In this document: positions 34,101 to 42,921 of the stretch, piece by piece
Numbering within the stretch: position 1 is the stretch's first letter
Layout of the letters: every line of letters begins with the position of its first letter
Assembly: GCF_001424485.1 (NCBI RefSeq)
Contig: NZ_LMQC01000020.1
Span: 1 to 64,000 of the forward strand
Reading direction: 5' to 3'
Source: Modestobacter sp. Leaf380
Lineage (GTDB): Bacteria > Actinomycetota > Actinomycetes > Mycobacteriales > Geodermatophilaceae
Length of the DNA: 64,000 nt
Program-made: the position numbers and the translations under genes
Notes under the pieces: model-generated
Told to the model about the DNA's origin: nothing
Database searches by the model: none
What the model saw: the letters and a program-made list of their open reading frames with translations, nothing else

Positions 34101-35719
34101 TGACCGGCTGGCTGCAGGTCGGGCTGCTCGTGGTGGCGCTGGCCGTCGTCCACAGGCCGCTGGGTGACTGGATGGCGCGGGTGTACACCAGCCCGGCGCA
34201 CTGGCGGGTGGAGGAGCTGGTCTACCGGGCGGTCGGCGTGGACGCCGACTCCGAGCAGCGCTGGCCCACCTTCCTGCGCAGCGTGCTGGCGTTCTCCCTG
34301 GTCGGGGTGCTGGCGCTGTACGCGCTGCAGCGGGTGCAGGGGCTGCTGCCCCTGGACAACGGGATGGCCGGGGTCGAGCCCTCCAGTGCCTGGAACACCG
34401 CGGTCAGCTTCGTGACCAACACGAACTGGCAGGGCTACGCGGGTGAGTCGACGATGGGCCACCTGGTCCAGATGGCCGGCCTCGCGGTGCAGAACTTCGT
34501 GTCCGCCGCGGTCGGGCTGGCGGTGCTCGCGGCCCTGGTCCGCGGGTTCGCCCGGGCCGGCACCGACCGGCTGGGCAATGCGTGGGTCGACGTCACCCGC
34601 TCGGTGGTCCGGCTGCTGCTGCCGCTGGCCGTGCTCGCCACGGTGGTGCTGGTCCTCGGCGGTGTCGTGCAGAGCCTGCGGGCCGGCACCGACGTGTCGA
34701 CGCTGGCCGGGGGCACCCAGTGGGTGCCCGGCGGGCCGGTGGCCTCGCAGGAGGCGATCAAGGAGCTGGGCACCAACGGCGGCGGGTTCTTCAACGCCAA
34801 CTCCGCGCACCCCTTCGAGGGGCCGACCGCCTGGGTGTCGCTCTTCCAGGTCTTCCTCATGCTGCTGATCCCGTTCTCGCTGCCCCGCACGTTCGGCGCG
34901 ATGGTCGGCGACCGGAAGCAGGGGTACGCGATCCTCGGCGTGATGGCCACGCTGGCCACGATCTCGGTGTCGCTGTTGAGCGGGTTCCAGGCCGGGGCGC
35001 TCCCGGAGGGCCAGGAGGTCCGCTTCGGCGGACCGCTGTCCGCGCTCTTCGCGGCGTCCACCACGCTGACCTCGACCGGGGCGGTCAACGCCCAGCACGA
35101 CTCGCTGAGCCCGCTCGGCGGCATGGTCACGTTGTTCGACATGATGCTGGGCGAGGTCGCGCCCGGCGGGGTGGGCTCCGGGCTCTACGGGATGCTGGTG
35201 CTCGCCGTCGTCGCCGTCTTCGTCGCGGGCCTCATGGTCGGCCGGACGCCGGAGTACCTGGGCAAGAAGCTCGGCCGCCGGGAGATGACCCTGGCCTCCC
35301 TCTACATCCTCACCACCCCGGCGATCGTGCTGGTCGGGACGGCGGTCGCGGTCAGCCTGCCGGCCGGGCAGGCCGGGATGCTCAACGACGGGCCGCACGG
35401 TCTCTCCGAGGTGCTCTACGCCTTCACCTCCGCCGGCAACAACAACGGCTCCGCGTTCGCCGGGCTCAGCGCGAACACGACGTTCTACAACACCGCGCTC
35501 GGGCTGGCCATGCTGCTGGGCCGCTTCGTGCCGATCGTGCTGGTCCTCGCCCTGGCCGGCCGCCTGGGCGAGCAGGGCCGCACGCCGGTCACCGCCGGCA
35601 CCCTCCCCACGCACCGGCCGCTGTTCGCCGGCCTGCTCACCGCCGTCGTCCTCGTGGTCGTCGGTCTCACCTACTTCCCCGTGCTCGCGCTCGGGCCTCT
35701 CGCCGAAGGACTCTCATGA
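34100..35719 (+). CDS. kdpA: KdpA, potassium-binding channel-like subunit
   Basis: A 539-residue subunit with about ten membrane helices. The selectivity-filter-like loops include [17 protein letters not shown] (about residue 110), [20 protein letters not shown] (about 225), LTSTGAVNA (about 330) and [20 protein letters not shown] (about 445), matching the four pore repeats. It takes potassium from outside and hands it to KdpB. Length fits the family (about 555). It overlaps kdpF upstream and kdpB downstream, so the genes are fully coupled. Confidence 0.97.
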   Translation: MTGWLQVGLLVVALAVVHRPLGDWMARVYTSPAHWRVEELVYRAVGVDADSEQRWPTFLRSVLAFSLVGVLALYALQRVQGLLPLDNGMAGVEPSSAWNTAVSFVTNTNWQGYAGESTMGHLVQMAGLAVQNFVSAAVGLAVLAALVRGFARAGTDRLGNAWVDVTRSVVRLLLPLAVLATVVLVLGGVVQSLRAGTDVSTLAGGTQWVPGGPVASQEAIKELGTNGGGFFNANSAHPFEGPTAWVSLFQVFLMLLIPFSLPRTFGAMVGDRKQGYAILGVMATLATISVSLLSGFQAGALPEGQEVRFGGPLSALFAASTTLTSTGAVNAQHDSLSPLGGMVTLFDMMLGEVAPGGVGSGLYGMLVLAVVAVFVAGLMVGRTPEYLGKKLGRREMTLASLYILTTPAIVLVGTAVAVSLPAGQAGMLNDGPHGLSEVLYAFTSAGNNNGSAFAGLSANTTFYNTALGLAMLLGRFVPIVLVLALAGRLGEQGRTPVTAGTLPTHRPLFAGLLTAVVLVVVGLTYFPVLALGPLAEGLS

Positions 35720-37743
35720 CCGCCGTCGTGCTGGACCGACCTGCTCCCGAGCAGGCGCCCCGGCCCACCATCGAGTGGGGGCCGGCGCTGGCCGGCGCCG
35801 TCCGCAAGCTGGACCCCCGGGGCCTGGTCCGCCAGCCCGTGGTGTTCACCGTCTGGGTCGGCTCGGTGTTCTCCACCGTGCTCGCCGTGGCCGACCCCTC
35901 GGTGTTCGGCTGGGCGATCGCGGTGTGGCTGTGGCTGACCGTGCTGTTCGCCAACGTCGCCGAGGCCGTCGCCGAGGGGCGCGGGAAGGCGCAGGCGGCG
36001 TCCCTGCGGAAGGCCAAGACCACCGCGGTCGCGGTGCTGGAGGACGGCCGTGAGGTGCCGGCGGCCTCGCTGACCCCGGGGGACCGGGTGGTGGTGGTCG
36101 CCGGCCAGGTGGTCCCCGGGGACGGCGACGTCGTCGAGGGCATCGCCAGCGTCGACGAGTCGGCGATCACCGGGGAGTCCGCGCCGGTGATCCGGGAGTC
36201 CGGCGGCGACCGCTGCGCGGTGACCGGCGGGACGACGGTGCTCTCGGACCGGGTGGTCGTGCAGATCACCAGCAAGCCGGGGGAGACCTTCGTCGACCGG
36301 ATGATCGCCCTGGTCGAGGGCGCCTCGCGGCAGAAGACCCCGAACGAGACGGCGCTGGACATCCTGCTGTCCTCGCTGACCATCGTCTTCGTCCTGGCCG
36401 TGGTGACGCTGCAGCCGATCGCCGCCTGGTCGGGCGCCGGGCAGTCGCTGACCGTGCTCATCGCGCTGGTGGTCTGCCTCATCCCCACGACGATCGGGGC
36501 GCTGCTGTCGGCCATCGGCATCGCCGGGATGGACCGGCTGGTGCAGCGCAACGTGCTGGCGATGAGCGGGCGGGCCGTCGAGGCCGCCGGCGACGTCGGC
36601 ACGCTGCTGCTGGACAAGACCGGCACCATCACGCTGGGCAACCGGCAGGCGGCGTCGTTCCGCCCCGTCGGCGACGCGTCCCCCGAGGACGTCGCTGCGG
36701 CGGCGGTGCTGGCGTCGCTGGCCGACGAGACGCCGGAGGGCCGGTCGGTCGTCGTCCTCGGTGGGGGAGCGGTGCCGCGACCCGAGGGTGCGTCCTTCGT
36801 GGAGTTCACCGCGCAGACCCGGATGAGCGGGGTCGACCTGCCCGACGGCCGGCAGCTGCGCAAGGGCGCGGCAGGTGCGGTGCAGGCCTGGGTGCGCTCG
36901 CTGGGCGGTGCGGTGCCCACCGAGGTGCCCGGCGTCGTCGCCGAGGTCTCGACCGCCGGCGGGACGCCGCTGCTGCTGGCCTCCGCCGGCCCGGACGGCG
37001 CGCGGGTGCTCGGCGTCATCGAGCTCAAGGACGTCGTCAAGCCCGGCATGCGCGAGCGCTTCGACGAGCTGCGCCGGATGGGCATCCGCACCGTGATGAT
37101 CACCGGGGACAGCGAGGCGACGGCGCGGGCCATCGCCGCCGAGGCCGGGGTGGACGACGTCCTGGCGGAGGCGACGCCGGAGGACAAGCTGGCCCTCATC
37201 GCCCGCGAGCAGGAGGGTGGCCGGCTGGTCGCGATGACCGGCGACGGGACCAACGACGCCCCCGCGCTGGCGCAGGCCGACGTCGGGGTGGCGATGAACA
37301 CCGGGACGTCGGCGGCCAAGGAGGCCGGCAACATGGTCGACCTGGACTCCGACCCGACCAAGCTGATCGAGATCGTCGCGATCGGCAAGCAGCTGCTCAT
37401 CACCCGCGGCTCGCTGGCCACGTTCTCCATCGCCAACGACCTGGCCAAGTACTTCGCGATCCTGCCGGCGATGTTCGCCCCGGCCTTCCCGGGCCTGGAC
37501 ACCCTCAACGTGATGCGGCTGTCCTCGCCGGAGTCGGCGATCCTGTCGGCCGTCGTGTTCAACGCGCTGATCATCGTGGCGCTGGTGCCGCTGGCTCTGC
37601 GGGGCGTGCGCTACCGGCCCGGGACGGCCTCGGCCCTGCTGTCCCGCAACCTGCTGGTCTACGGCGTCGGCGGCGTGGTGCTGCCCTTCGTCGGGATCAA
37701 GGCCATCGACCTGCTCGTCTCCTCCATCCCCGGGATCGCGTGA
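35716..37743 (+). CDS. kdpB: KdpB, P-type ATPase catalytic subunit
   Basis: A 675-residue P1A-type ATPase starting at ATG 35716. The actuator motif is [20 protein letters not shown], whose TGES Ser corresponds to the E. coli KdpB regulatory phosphosite. The phosphorylated Asp is in [14 protein letters not shown]. The nucleotide domain has [11 protein letters not shown] and KGAAG; the hinge motif is [19 protein letters not shown]. Helices at both ends are as expected. A longer in-frame reading upstream is an artefact overlapping kdpA. Confidence 0.97.
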   Translation: MTAVVLDRPAPEQAPRPTIEWGPALAGAVRKLDPRGLVRQPVVFTVWVGSVFSTVLAVADPSVFGWAIAVWLWLTVLFANVAEAVAEGRGKAQAASLRKAKTTAVAVLEDGREVPAASLTPGDRVVVVAGQVVPGDGDVVEGIASVDESAITGESAPVIRESGGDRCAVTGGTTVLSDRVVVQITSKPGETFVDRMIALVEGASRQKTPNETALDILLSSLTIVFVLAVVTLQPIAAWSGAGQSLTVLIALVVCLIPTTIGALLSAIGIAGMDRLVQRNVLAMSGRAVEAAGDVGTLLLDKTGTITLGNRQAASFRPVGDASPEDVAAAAVLASLADETPEGRSVVVLGGGAVPRPEGASFVEFTAQTRMSGVDLPDGRQLRKGAAGAVQAWVRSLGGAVPTEVPGVVAEVSTAGGTPLLLASAGPDGARVLGVIELKDVVKPGMRERFDELRRMGIRTVMITGDSEATARAIAAEAGVDDVLAEATPEDKLALIAREQEGGRLVAMTGDGTNDAPALAQADVGVAMNTGTSAAKEAGNMVDLDSDPTKLIEIVAIGKQLLITRGSLATFSIANDLAKYFAILPAMFAPAFPGLDTLNVMRLSSPESAILSAVVFNALIIVALVPLALRGVRYRPGTASALLSRNLLVYGVGGVVLPFVGIKAIDLLVSSIPGIA

Positions 37744-38327
37744 TGCTCCGACAGCTCCTCGCCGCCGTCCGTGCCGTGCTGGTGGCCACCGTGGTCCTCG
37801 GCCTGGCGTACCCGCTGCTGATGACCGGCCTGGCCCAGGTGGTCGCCCCGGCCCGGGCCGACGGCTCGCTGGTGACCGTCGACGGGACCGTCGTGGGGTC
37901 CGCGCTCATCGGGCAGGGCTTCGTGTCCGCGGACGGCGACCCGCTGCCCCGGTACTTCCAGTCCCGGCCCTCGGCAGGCGACTGGGACGGCCGGGCGTCG
38001 GGCGGGTCGAACCTGGGGCCGTCGTCCCCGGAGCTGGCCGAGGCGGTCGCCACCCGCCGGGCCGAGGTCGCCGCGTTCAACGGCGTCCCCGAGTCGGCCG
38101 TGCCCGACGACGCGGTGACGACGTCGGCGTCCGGGCTGGACCCGCACATCTCCCCGGCCTACGCGCAGCTGCAGGTGGCCCGGGTCGCCGAGGCCCGCGG
38201 GGTGCCCGTCTCCGAGGTGGCCGACCTGCTCGCCGAGGCCACCCACGGCCGTGACCTGGGCTTCATCGGCGCGCCGCACGTGGACGTGCTGGAGCTCAAC
38301 GTCGCCCTGGACCGGGCCTTCGACTGA
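37743..38327 (+). CDS. kdpC: KdpC, potassium-transporting ATPase subunit C
   Basis: A 194-residue protein with one N-terminal membrane helix (LLAAVRAVLVATVVLGLAYP) and an extracytoplasmic domain. Typical segments are GSALIGQGFVSADGDPLPRY with FQSRPSAG, SGGSNLGPSSPEL and DPHISPAYAQLQVARVAEAR. ATG 37743 gives a TGATG junction with kdpB; a GTG one codon earlier is the alternative. KdpC increases the ATP affinity of KdpB. Last gene of the operon, followed by a strong hairpin. Confidence 0.96.
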   Translation: MLRQLLAAVRAVLVATVVLGLAYPLLMTGLAQVVAPARADGSLVTVDGTVVGSALIGQGFVSADGDPLPRYFQSRPSAGDWDGRASGGSNLGPSSPELAEAVATRRAEVAAFNGVPESAVPDDAVTTSASGLDPHISPAYAQLQVARVAEARGVPVSEVADLLAEATHGRDLGFIGAPHVDVLELNVALDRAFD

Positions 38328-38329
38328 CC

Positions 38330-38376
38330 GACGGCCGAGGGGGCGTGCGGCACGCCCCGGCGCCCCCTCGGCCGTC
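38330..38376 (+). terminator. Terminator after kdpC
   Basis: Perfect 16-base arms GACGGCCGAGGGGGCG (38330-38345) and CGCCCCCTCGGCCGTC (38361-38376). An alternative inner hairpin GGGGCGTG/CACGCCCC can form in the same region. Confidence 0.65.
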
Positions 38377-38473
38377 ACTCGGCGACACGCAGGTGGACAG
38401 GACCCCCCTCCGGGGAGGCCGCGCGGGGACTGTATGGTTGTCCACGGCTCGGACACACCAGACCGGGTCGCAA

Positions 38474-38546
38474 GGGGCTGTGGCGCAGCTGGTAGCGCAC
38501 CACACTGGCAGTGTGGGGGTCAGGGGTTCGAGTCCCCTCAGCTCCA
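38474..38546 (+). tRNA. tRNA-Ala (anticodon GGC)
   Basis: A 73-nt cloverleaf. The acceptor arms are GGGGCTG and CAGCTCC (one G-T pair). The D arm is GCGCAGCTGGTAGCGC, the anticodon stem is CCACA/TGTGG with loop CTGGCAG (anticodon GGC at 38507-38509), and the T arm is AGGGGTTCGAGTCCCCT. Discriminator A at 38546. The 3' CCA is not encoded (ACCC follows) and must be added. Confidence 0.95.
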
Positions 38547-38554
38547 CCCACGAT

Positions 38555-38588
38555 CGAAGGCCGCTCTCCTCACGGAGAGCGGCCTTCG
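38555..38588 (+). terminator. Terminator after tRNA-Ala
   Basis: Perfect 15-base arms CGAAGGCCGCTCTCC (38555-38569) and GGAGAGCGGCCTTCG (38574-38588) with a TCAC loop, then TCGTCG. Confidence 0.7.
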
Positions 38589-38629
38589 TCGTCGACGGGG
38601 GTGGTGTGTGGGCCGACGGGCCCACGGTC

Positions 38630-39529
38630 TCACCGGTGCTGGGACCAGAACGCCAGGTGGGAGCGGTGCAGCCAGGCATCGACCCATGCCCGGTCCGGCT
38701 CGTCCGGGACGGCGGTGCTCTCGCGCAGGCCGATCAGCCGTCGCTCGGCGTCGTCGATGGAGGCCAGCACGTCGCCGAGGGGGACCTCGCCGCGACGGAC
38801 GGCGCGCAGGTACGCCAGGTCCGGCTCGGGCACGGGCAGCGAGATGCGGCCGGTGGTCAGCAGCTCGGTGCCCTGCACCCCCAGCCGCAGGGCGTGCATG
38901 GCGAACTTGGTGTCGTAGCCGTGCTCGGCGACGAGCTCCGGGCGGTTGGTGTGTGCCCCCGACTCCCCGGTCATGGCGCTGCGCTGGGCCGACAGGTAGC
39001 CGAGGAAGCGGTCGGCGGCCAGGCGCGAGACGAACCGGTGGGCGTTGTCGACCAGCTCCACCCCGACCTCGTCCCGGTGGACGACGTCGGAGTCGGGGAC
39101 AAAGAGCAGCAGCAGGACGGTGGGGTTCCCGCCCAGCGCCAGCCGGGCCCACTTGCGCGCGGAGTACACGACGACGTCCAGGTCGCCGGCTCCCGACCGG
39201 TTGGCCAGCCCGCCCGGGCGGTCCCAGACGGTGTGCCGCTGGTACTGCTCGAACGGGATGGACGCCTTCCGCTCGCCGACACCGGCGGGGACGCGGGCGA
39301 CACCGGTGACGTGCTCGGGCGGCTCCAGGCAGATGCCCATCTCGTCCCGGTCGTCTTGACCGTCGACGGACGTGCCGTGCACGCCCGAGCCCACCTGCAC
39401 CCGCAGGACCGTCCCCTGCTCGGCGATCCGCCGCGCCTCCTCCGAGGCGTGGGGGTGGTCGAAGCCGGCCGGTAGCGTCCGGTCACCCAGGAGCACGGAG
39501 CAGGAGACGTGGTCGCGCGTGTCCGCCAT
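38630..39529 (-). CDS. RlaP-like nucleotidyltransferase (PF10127 type)
   Basis: A 299-residue DNA-polymerase-beta-superfamily nucleotidyltransferase. The active-site segment reads VLRVQVGSGVHGTSVDGQDD and RDEMGICLEPPEHV, with the G-S motif and acidic residues. DLDVVVYSARKWARLALGGN and PTVLLLLFVPDSDVVHRDEV are typical of the family named RlaP, linked to RNA repair, and of mycobacteriophage homologs. It is divergent, across 62 bases, from a CCA-adding-like HD protein. The substrate is unknown; RNA 3'-end modification is the reasonable inference. Confidence 0.85.
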   Translation of the reverse strand: MADTRDHVSCSVLLGDRTLPAGFDHPHASEEARRIAEQGTVLRVQVGSGVHGTSVDGQDDRDEMGICLEPPEHVTGVARVPAGVGERKASIPFEQYQRHTVWDRPGGLANRSGAGDLDVVVYSARKWARLALGGNPTVLLLLFVPDSDVVHRDEVGVELVDNAHRFVSRLAADRFLGYLSAQRSAMTGESGAHTNRPELVAEHGYDTKFAMHALRLGVQGTELLTTGRISLPVPEPDLAYLRAVRRGEVPLGDVLASIDDAERRLIGLRESTAVPDEPDRAWVDAWLHRSHLAFWSQHR

Positions 39530-39591
39530 GGACGTCAGGCTCCCACCGGGTCGTCCGGACGGACAGCGAGTTGATCGGTGGAGGGGGAGCG

Positions 39592-41076
39592 GTGACCGTT
39601 CGGGGGGAGACCGACGACGAGTCCCGGCGGCGTCCCCAGCGTCAACGTGCCCCCGGTCTGCTGGAGCTCACGGACGCGACGCGGGCCGTCGTCGACGCCC
39701 TCGTCCAGGCCGGTGGTCGGCCCTTCCTGGTCGGGGGCTGCGTCCGGGACGCACTCCTGACCCCAGGACGTCGCCCCGTCGACGTCGACGTCGAGGTGTT
39801 CGGTCTCCCCGGTGACCGTGTCGTCGACGTGCTGCGGCGGGTCGGCGTCGTGAGCGAGGTCGGCCGTGCGTTCGCCGTCGTCAAGGTGCGCCGGGACGGC
39901 GAGGACCTCGACGTCTCGGTGCCGCGGCCCGCTGTCCCCGGTGGGGGAGCGGTCCCGCCGGAGGTGGCGGCACGGCGTCGGGACTTCACGGTGAACGCGC
40001 TGATGTTCGATCCCTCGACCGAGGTGGTCCTTGATGCCGTGGGCGGGATCGGGGACCTGCGGGCCGGGGTCCTGCGCCACAGCGGGCCGTCCTTCGGGGA
40101 CGACCCCCTCCGGGTGCTGCGCGCGGCCCAGCTCGCCGCCCGCTTCGGCTTCCGGCTGGCTCCCGAGACCGTCGAGCTGTGCCGGCGTCTCGCCCCGTCC
40201 CACGCCGCCCTGCCGGTGGAGCGGGTCTGGGCCGAGTGGCGCAAGATCGGGGAGCGGGGGCGGTCCGTCAGCGCCGCACTCACGGTTCTGTCGCAGACCG
40301 GTTGGCTGGCGCACCTGCCACAGCTCGCGGTGCTGGCCGGGGTGCCCCAGGACCCGCACTGGCACCCGGAGGGCGACGTCCTGACGCATGTGGGTCTGGC
40401 CGCCGACGCGGCGGCGGCGATGGCCGACGCAGCGGGCCTGACCGGTGACGACCGCACGGTCGTGGTCCTGGGGGCCCTGCTGCACGACGTCGGCAAGGCC
40501 GAGCACACCCAGGTCCGCGCGGACGGGCGGATCACCTCCTACGGGCACGCCGAGGGAGGCGTCGGGCCCGCCCGGGCACTGCTCGCCGCACTGGGTGCTC
40601 CGGCCTCGCTCGCCGGCCGGATCACCCCCGTCGTCCGCGAGCACATGACGGCGACGACGGCGCCGGGCCGGCCCAGTCAGGCGGCGGTCCGCCGCCTGGC
40701 GCGCCGCCTGGCCCCGGCGTCCGTGGCCGAGTGGGCGCTGGTCTGCGCAGCCGACCACGCCGGACGCGGGCCGGGATCCGGGCCCAGCCCGGCGGCGTCC
40801 TGGGCGGAGCTGGCCGAGGCGACCGGGGTGGGCCGTGAGCCGACGCGTCCGCTGCTCAGGGGGGACGACCTGATGGCGCTCGGCCATGCGCCCGGTCCGC
40901 AGTACCGGGCAGTCATGGCTGCATCCGTGGCGGCGCAGGACGAGGGTCTCTTCGCCGACCACCCCGGCGCGGTCGACTGGCTGGCGCAGGTCGCCGCCGA
41001 CGGTCGGTTGGCGGGCTACCTGGCCGAGGCCCCCGGGCGGCACGCGGACGCTGGTCCGCCGCCGGGAGCAGGCTGA
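39592..41076 (+). CDS. CCA-adding-like nucleotidyltransferase with HD domain
   Basis: About 494 residues from GTG 39592, with GGAGGGGGAG upstream; a start at 39571 is also in frame. The class II nucleotidyltransferase motif is PFLVGGCVRDALLTPGRRPV with DVDVEVFG (catalytic DxD). The next segment reads EVGRAFAVVKVRRDGEDLDV and SVPR. The RRDFTVNALMFDP and DDPLRVLRAAQLAARFGF motifs confirm a tRNA-nucleotidyltransferase/poly(A) polymerase fold. A metal-dependent HD domain follows (GALLHDVGKAEHTQV). It resembles proteobacterial and phage-type enzymes more than the usual actinobacterial PcnA, so it may be a second, repair-linked enzyme. Confidence 0.88.
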   Translation: MTVRGETDDESRRRPQRQRAPGLLELTDATRAVVDALVQAGGRPFLVGGCVRDALLTPGRRPVDVDVEVFGLPGDRVVDVLRRVGVVSEVGRAFAVVKVRRDGEDLDVSVPRPAVPGGGAVPPEVAARRRDFTVNALMFDPSTEVVLDAVGGIGDLRAGVLRHSGPSFGDDPLRVLRAAQLAARFGFRLAPETVELCRRLAPSHAALPVERVWAEWRKIGERGRSVSAALTVLSQTGWLAHLPQLAVLAGVPQDPHWHPEGDVLTHVGLAADAAAAMADAAGLTGDDRTVVVLGALLHDVGKAEHTQVRADGRITSYGHAEGGVGPARALLAALGAPASLAGRITPVVREHMTATTAPGRPSQAAVRRLARRLAPASVAEWALVCAADHAGRGPGSGPSPAASWAELAEATGVGREPTRPLLRGDDLMALGHAPGPQYRAVMAASVAAQDEGLFADHPGAVDWLAQVAADGRLAGYLAEAPGRHADAGPPPGAG

Positions 41077-41086
41077 CCGGGCGGCC

Positions 41087-41284
41087 TCAGCGCTGCTGTC
41101 GTCGGGCGACCACGACCAGCCCCACCAGCACGAGCGCCAGCGGTGCCCAGCCGGGCAGGCCGAAGGGCCCGAGCAGGAGCTCGGCCACGAAGAGCAACAG
41201 CTGGAAGGCCACCCAGAAGCCCACCAGCAGCACGATCCAGAAGAGCACCGGCTTCTCAGCCTGCAGGCGACGCAGTTGTTCCAT
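41087..41284 (-). CDS. Small two-helix membrane protein, unknown
   Basis: 65 residues from ATG 41284, beginning MEQLRRLQAEKPVLFWIVLL. Two membrane helices (FWIVLLVGFWVAFQLLLFVA and LPGWAPLALVLVGLVVVA) end with a basic ARRQQR tail. Convergent with the HD nucleotidyltransferase, 10 bases away. No family recognised. Confidence 0.7.
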   Translation of the reverse strand: MEQLRRLQAEKPVLFWIVLLVGFWVAFQLLLFVAELLLGPFGLPGWAPLALVLVGLVVVARRQQR

Positions 41285-41374
41285 GCCCCCATCCTCCCTG
41301 CTCGGGGGCGGCCGGGCCACGATTCCGGGCCGTCATCGGCGGTGGGTCGCAAGACGACCCCGAGGTCACGGCCG

Positions 41375-41391
41375 TTGGCAACAAATGCCAA
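41375..41391. promoter_or_regulatory. Inverted repeat TTGGCA-N5-TGCCAA
   Basis: A perfect palindrome, TTGGCA (41375-41380) and TGCCAA (41386-41391), in the 238-base gap between two small membrane protein genes. It is AT-richer than its surroundings and lies about 130 bases before the GPGG protein. Probably an operator; the regulator is unknown. Confidence 0.4.
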
Positions 41392-41522
41392 TCGAGACGG
41401 TCCCGGTCCGGTCGCCCCGACGAGCCACCAGTCACATCTCGACGTGCGGGGCCGATGCCGTCTCGCTACTTTCACTGCCTCGGGCCGCCATCAGGGGGCC
41501 CTCGTTCGTCAGGAGGCCAGTC

Positions 41523-41666
41523 GTGGCCACACTGCTCTGGATCCTCGCCGTCGTCCTCGTGGTCGCCGGCGTCTTCGCGATCATCCGCAAGCAGCTGCTG
41601 TGGGGGATCGTGCTCATCGTCGTGGGGCTCCTCGTGGGCCCGGGCGGCGTCAGCATCTTCGCCTGA
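41523..41666 (+). CDS. GPGG-motif small membrane protein
   Basis: A 47-residue protein from GTG 41523 with AGGAGG upstream. Two hydrophobic helices (LLWILAVVLVVAGVFAII and LLWGIVLIVVGLLVGPGG) end in GPGGVSIFA. The conserved GPGG-x-S-I-F tail matches the small actinobacterial membrane proteins that carry that name. Function unknown. Confidence 0.75.
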   Translation: MATLLWILAVVLVVAGVFAIIRKQLLWGIVLIVVGLLVGPGGVSIFA

Positions 41667-41721
41667 CCGTGGGCGGCGCGGTCGGGGAACAGCTGGCGCC
41701 CCGACCGTGCTGCCCCTGGCG

Positions 41722-42819
41722 ATGAGCATCGAGCAGAGCACCCCCACCCCGCCCTTCCTCGGCGCGCACGCCCTCGTGGTCGGCGCCAGCGGCATCACCG
41801 GCAGCGCGCTGGTCGAGAAGCTGACCGCCGGTGGCTGGGAGGTCTCCGGACTCTCCCGCAACCCGGTCGAGGGCTCCAGCGCCCGGCACGTCCGCGCCGA
41901 CCTCCGCTCGCCGGAGTCCCTCACCGAGACCCTCGGCGAGCTGCGCCCCACCCACGTCTTCTTCTGCGCCTGGTCCAAGCAGGACACCGAGGCCCAGAAC
42001 ATCGTCGTCAACCGCGCGATGGTCGCCGACCTGCTCGCCGCCCTCGCCCCGGGCCGCAGCGTCCGGCACGTCGCGCTGGTCACCGGGCTCAAGCACTACC
42101 TCGGCCCCTTCGAGGCCTACGCGCAGGGCGAGATGCCCGACACCCCGTTCCACGAGGACGCCGAGCGTCTCCCGGTCGAGAACTTCTACTACGACCAGGA
42201 GGACGCGCTCTTCGCCGCCGCTGCCGAGCAGGGCTTCACCTGGAGCGTGCACCGCTCGCACACCGTCATCGGCCACGCCGTCGGCAACGCGATGAACATG
42301 GGCTCGACGCTGGCCGCCTACGCCGCGATCTGCCGCGCCGACGGGCGGCCGTTCGTCTTCCCGGGCTCGCAGACCCAGTGGGACTCCCTCGTCGACATGA
42401 CCGACGCCGGCCTGCTCGCCGACCACATGATCTGGGCCTCCACCACCGAGGCCGCCGCCGACCTGGCCTTCAACGTGGTCAACGGCGACGTCTTCCGGTG
42501 GTGCTGGATGTGGCCACGGCTCGCGGCTGCGCTGGGTGTCGAGCCGGTCGGGTTCGCCGACGCCCCACGCCCGCTGGAGCAGCAGATGGCCGACGCCGCC
42601 CCCGTCTGGGAGCGGGTCGTCGCCGAGCACGGGCTCGTCGAGCCCGACCTGAGCCGGGTCGCCTCCTGGTGGCACACCGACTCCGACCTCGGTCGCGACA
42701 TCGAGGTCCTCGCCGACATGAGCCGCTCCCGGTTGCTCGGCTTCACCGGTTACGTGCGCACCGAGGACTCCTTCTACCGGCTCTTCGACCGCTACCGCGC
42801 GGACGGCGTCATCCCGTGA
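41722..42819 (+). CDS. SDR family oxidoreductase, PRISE type (progesterone 5-beta-reductase/iridoid synthase-like)
   Basis: A 365-residue enzyme from ATG 41722. The NADPH motif is ALVVGASGITGSALVEKLTA. The PRISE-specific catalytic segments are VTGLKHYLGPFEAYAQGEMP (Lys) and ENFYYDQEDALFAAAAE (Tyr). TWSVHRSHTVIGHAVGNAMN and FPGSQTQWDSLVDMTDAGLL are also typical. These enzymes reduce C=C bonds of enones; bacterial substrates are mostly unknown. Monocistronic, with no obvious regulator next to it. A longer upstream reading in the same frame is not coding-like. Confidence 0.92.
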   Translation: MSIEQSTPTPPFLGAHALVVGASGITGSALVEKLTAGGWEVSGLSRNPVEGSSARHVRADLRSPESLTETLGELRPTHVFFCAWSKQDTEAQNIVVNRAMVADLLAALAPGRSVRHVALVTGLKHYLGPFEAYAQGEMPDTPFHEDAERLPVENFYYDQEDALFAAAAEQGFTWSVHRSHTVIGHAVGNAMNMGSTLAAYAAICRADGRPFVFPGSQTQWDSLVDMTDAGLLADHMIWASTTEAAADLAFNVVNGDVFRWCWMWPRLAAALGVEPVGFADAPRPLEQQMADAAPVWERVVAEHGLVEPDLSRVASWWHTDSDLGRDIEVLADMSRSRLLGFTGYVRTEDSFYRLFDRYRADGVIP

Positions 42820-42921
42820 CTTGATGCGATGGGCGCGGTGGGAATGACCAGGGGTCTGTCGCCCGAACGCGGACGTCGTGGCGCGGAACGGCGGCGTCCC
42901 CCGTGGCTAGGCTCCGCGGGC

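Noticed and set aside
34582-35715. N-terminal extension of KdpB
   Set aside because: The frame upstream of ATG 35716 overlaps kdpA and is Arg/Gly-rich; the normal KdpB start is at 35716.
38377-38473. Promoter search before tRNA-Ala
   Set aside because: TATGGT at about 38435 resembles a -10, but no acceptable -35 lies 16-18 bases upstream; not annotated.
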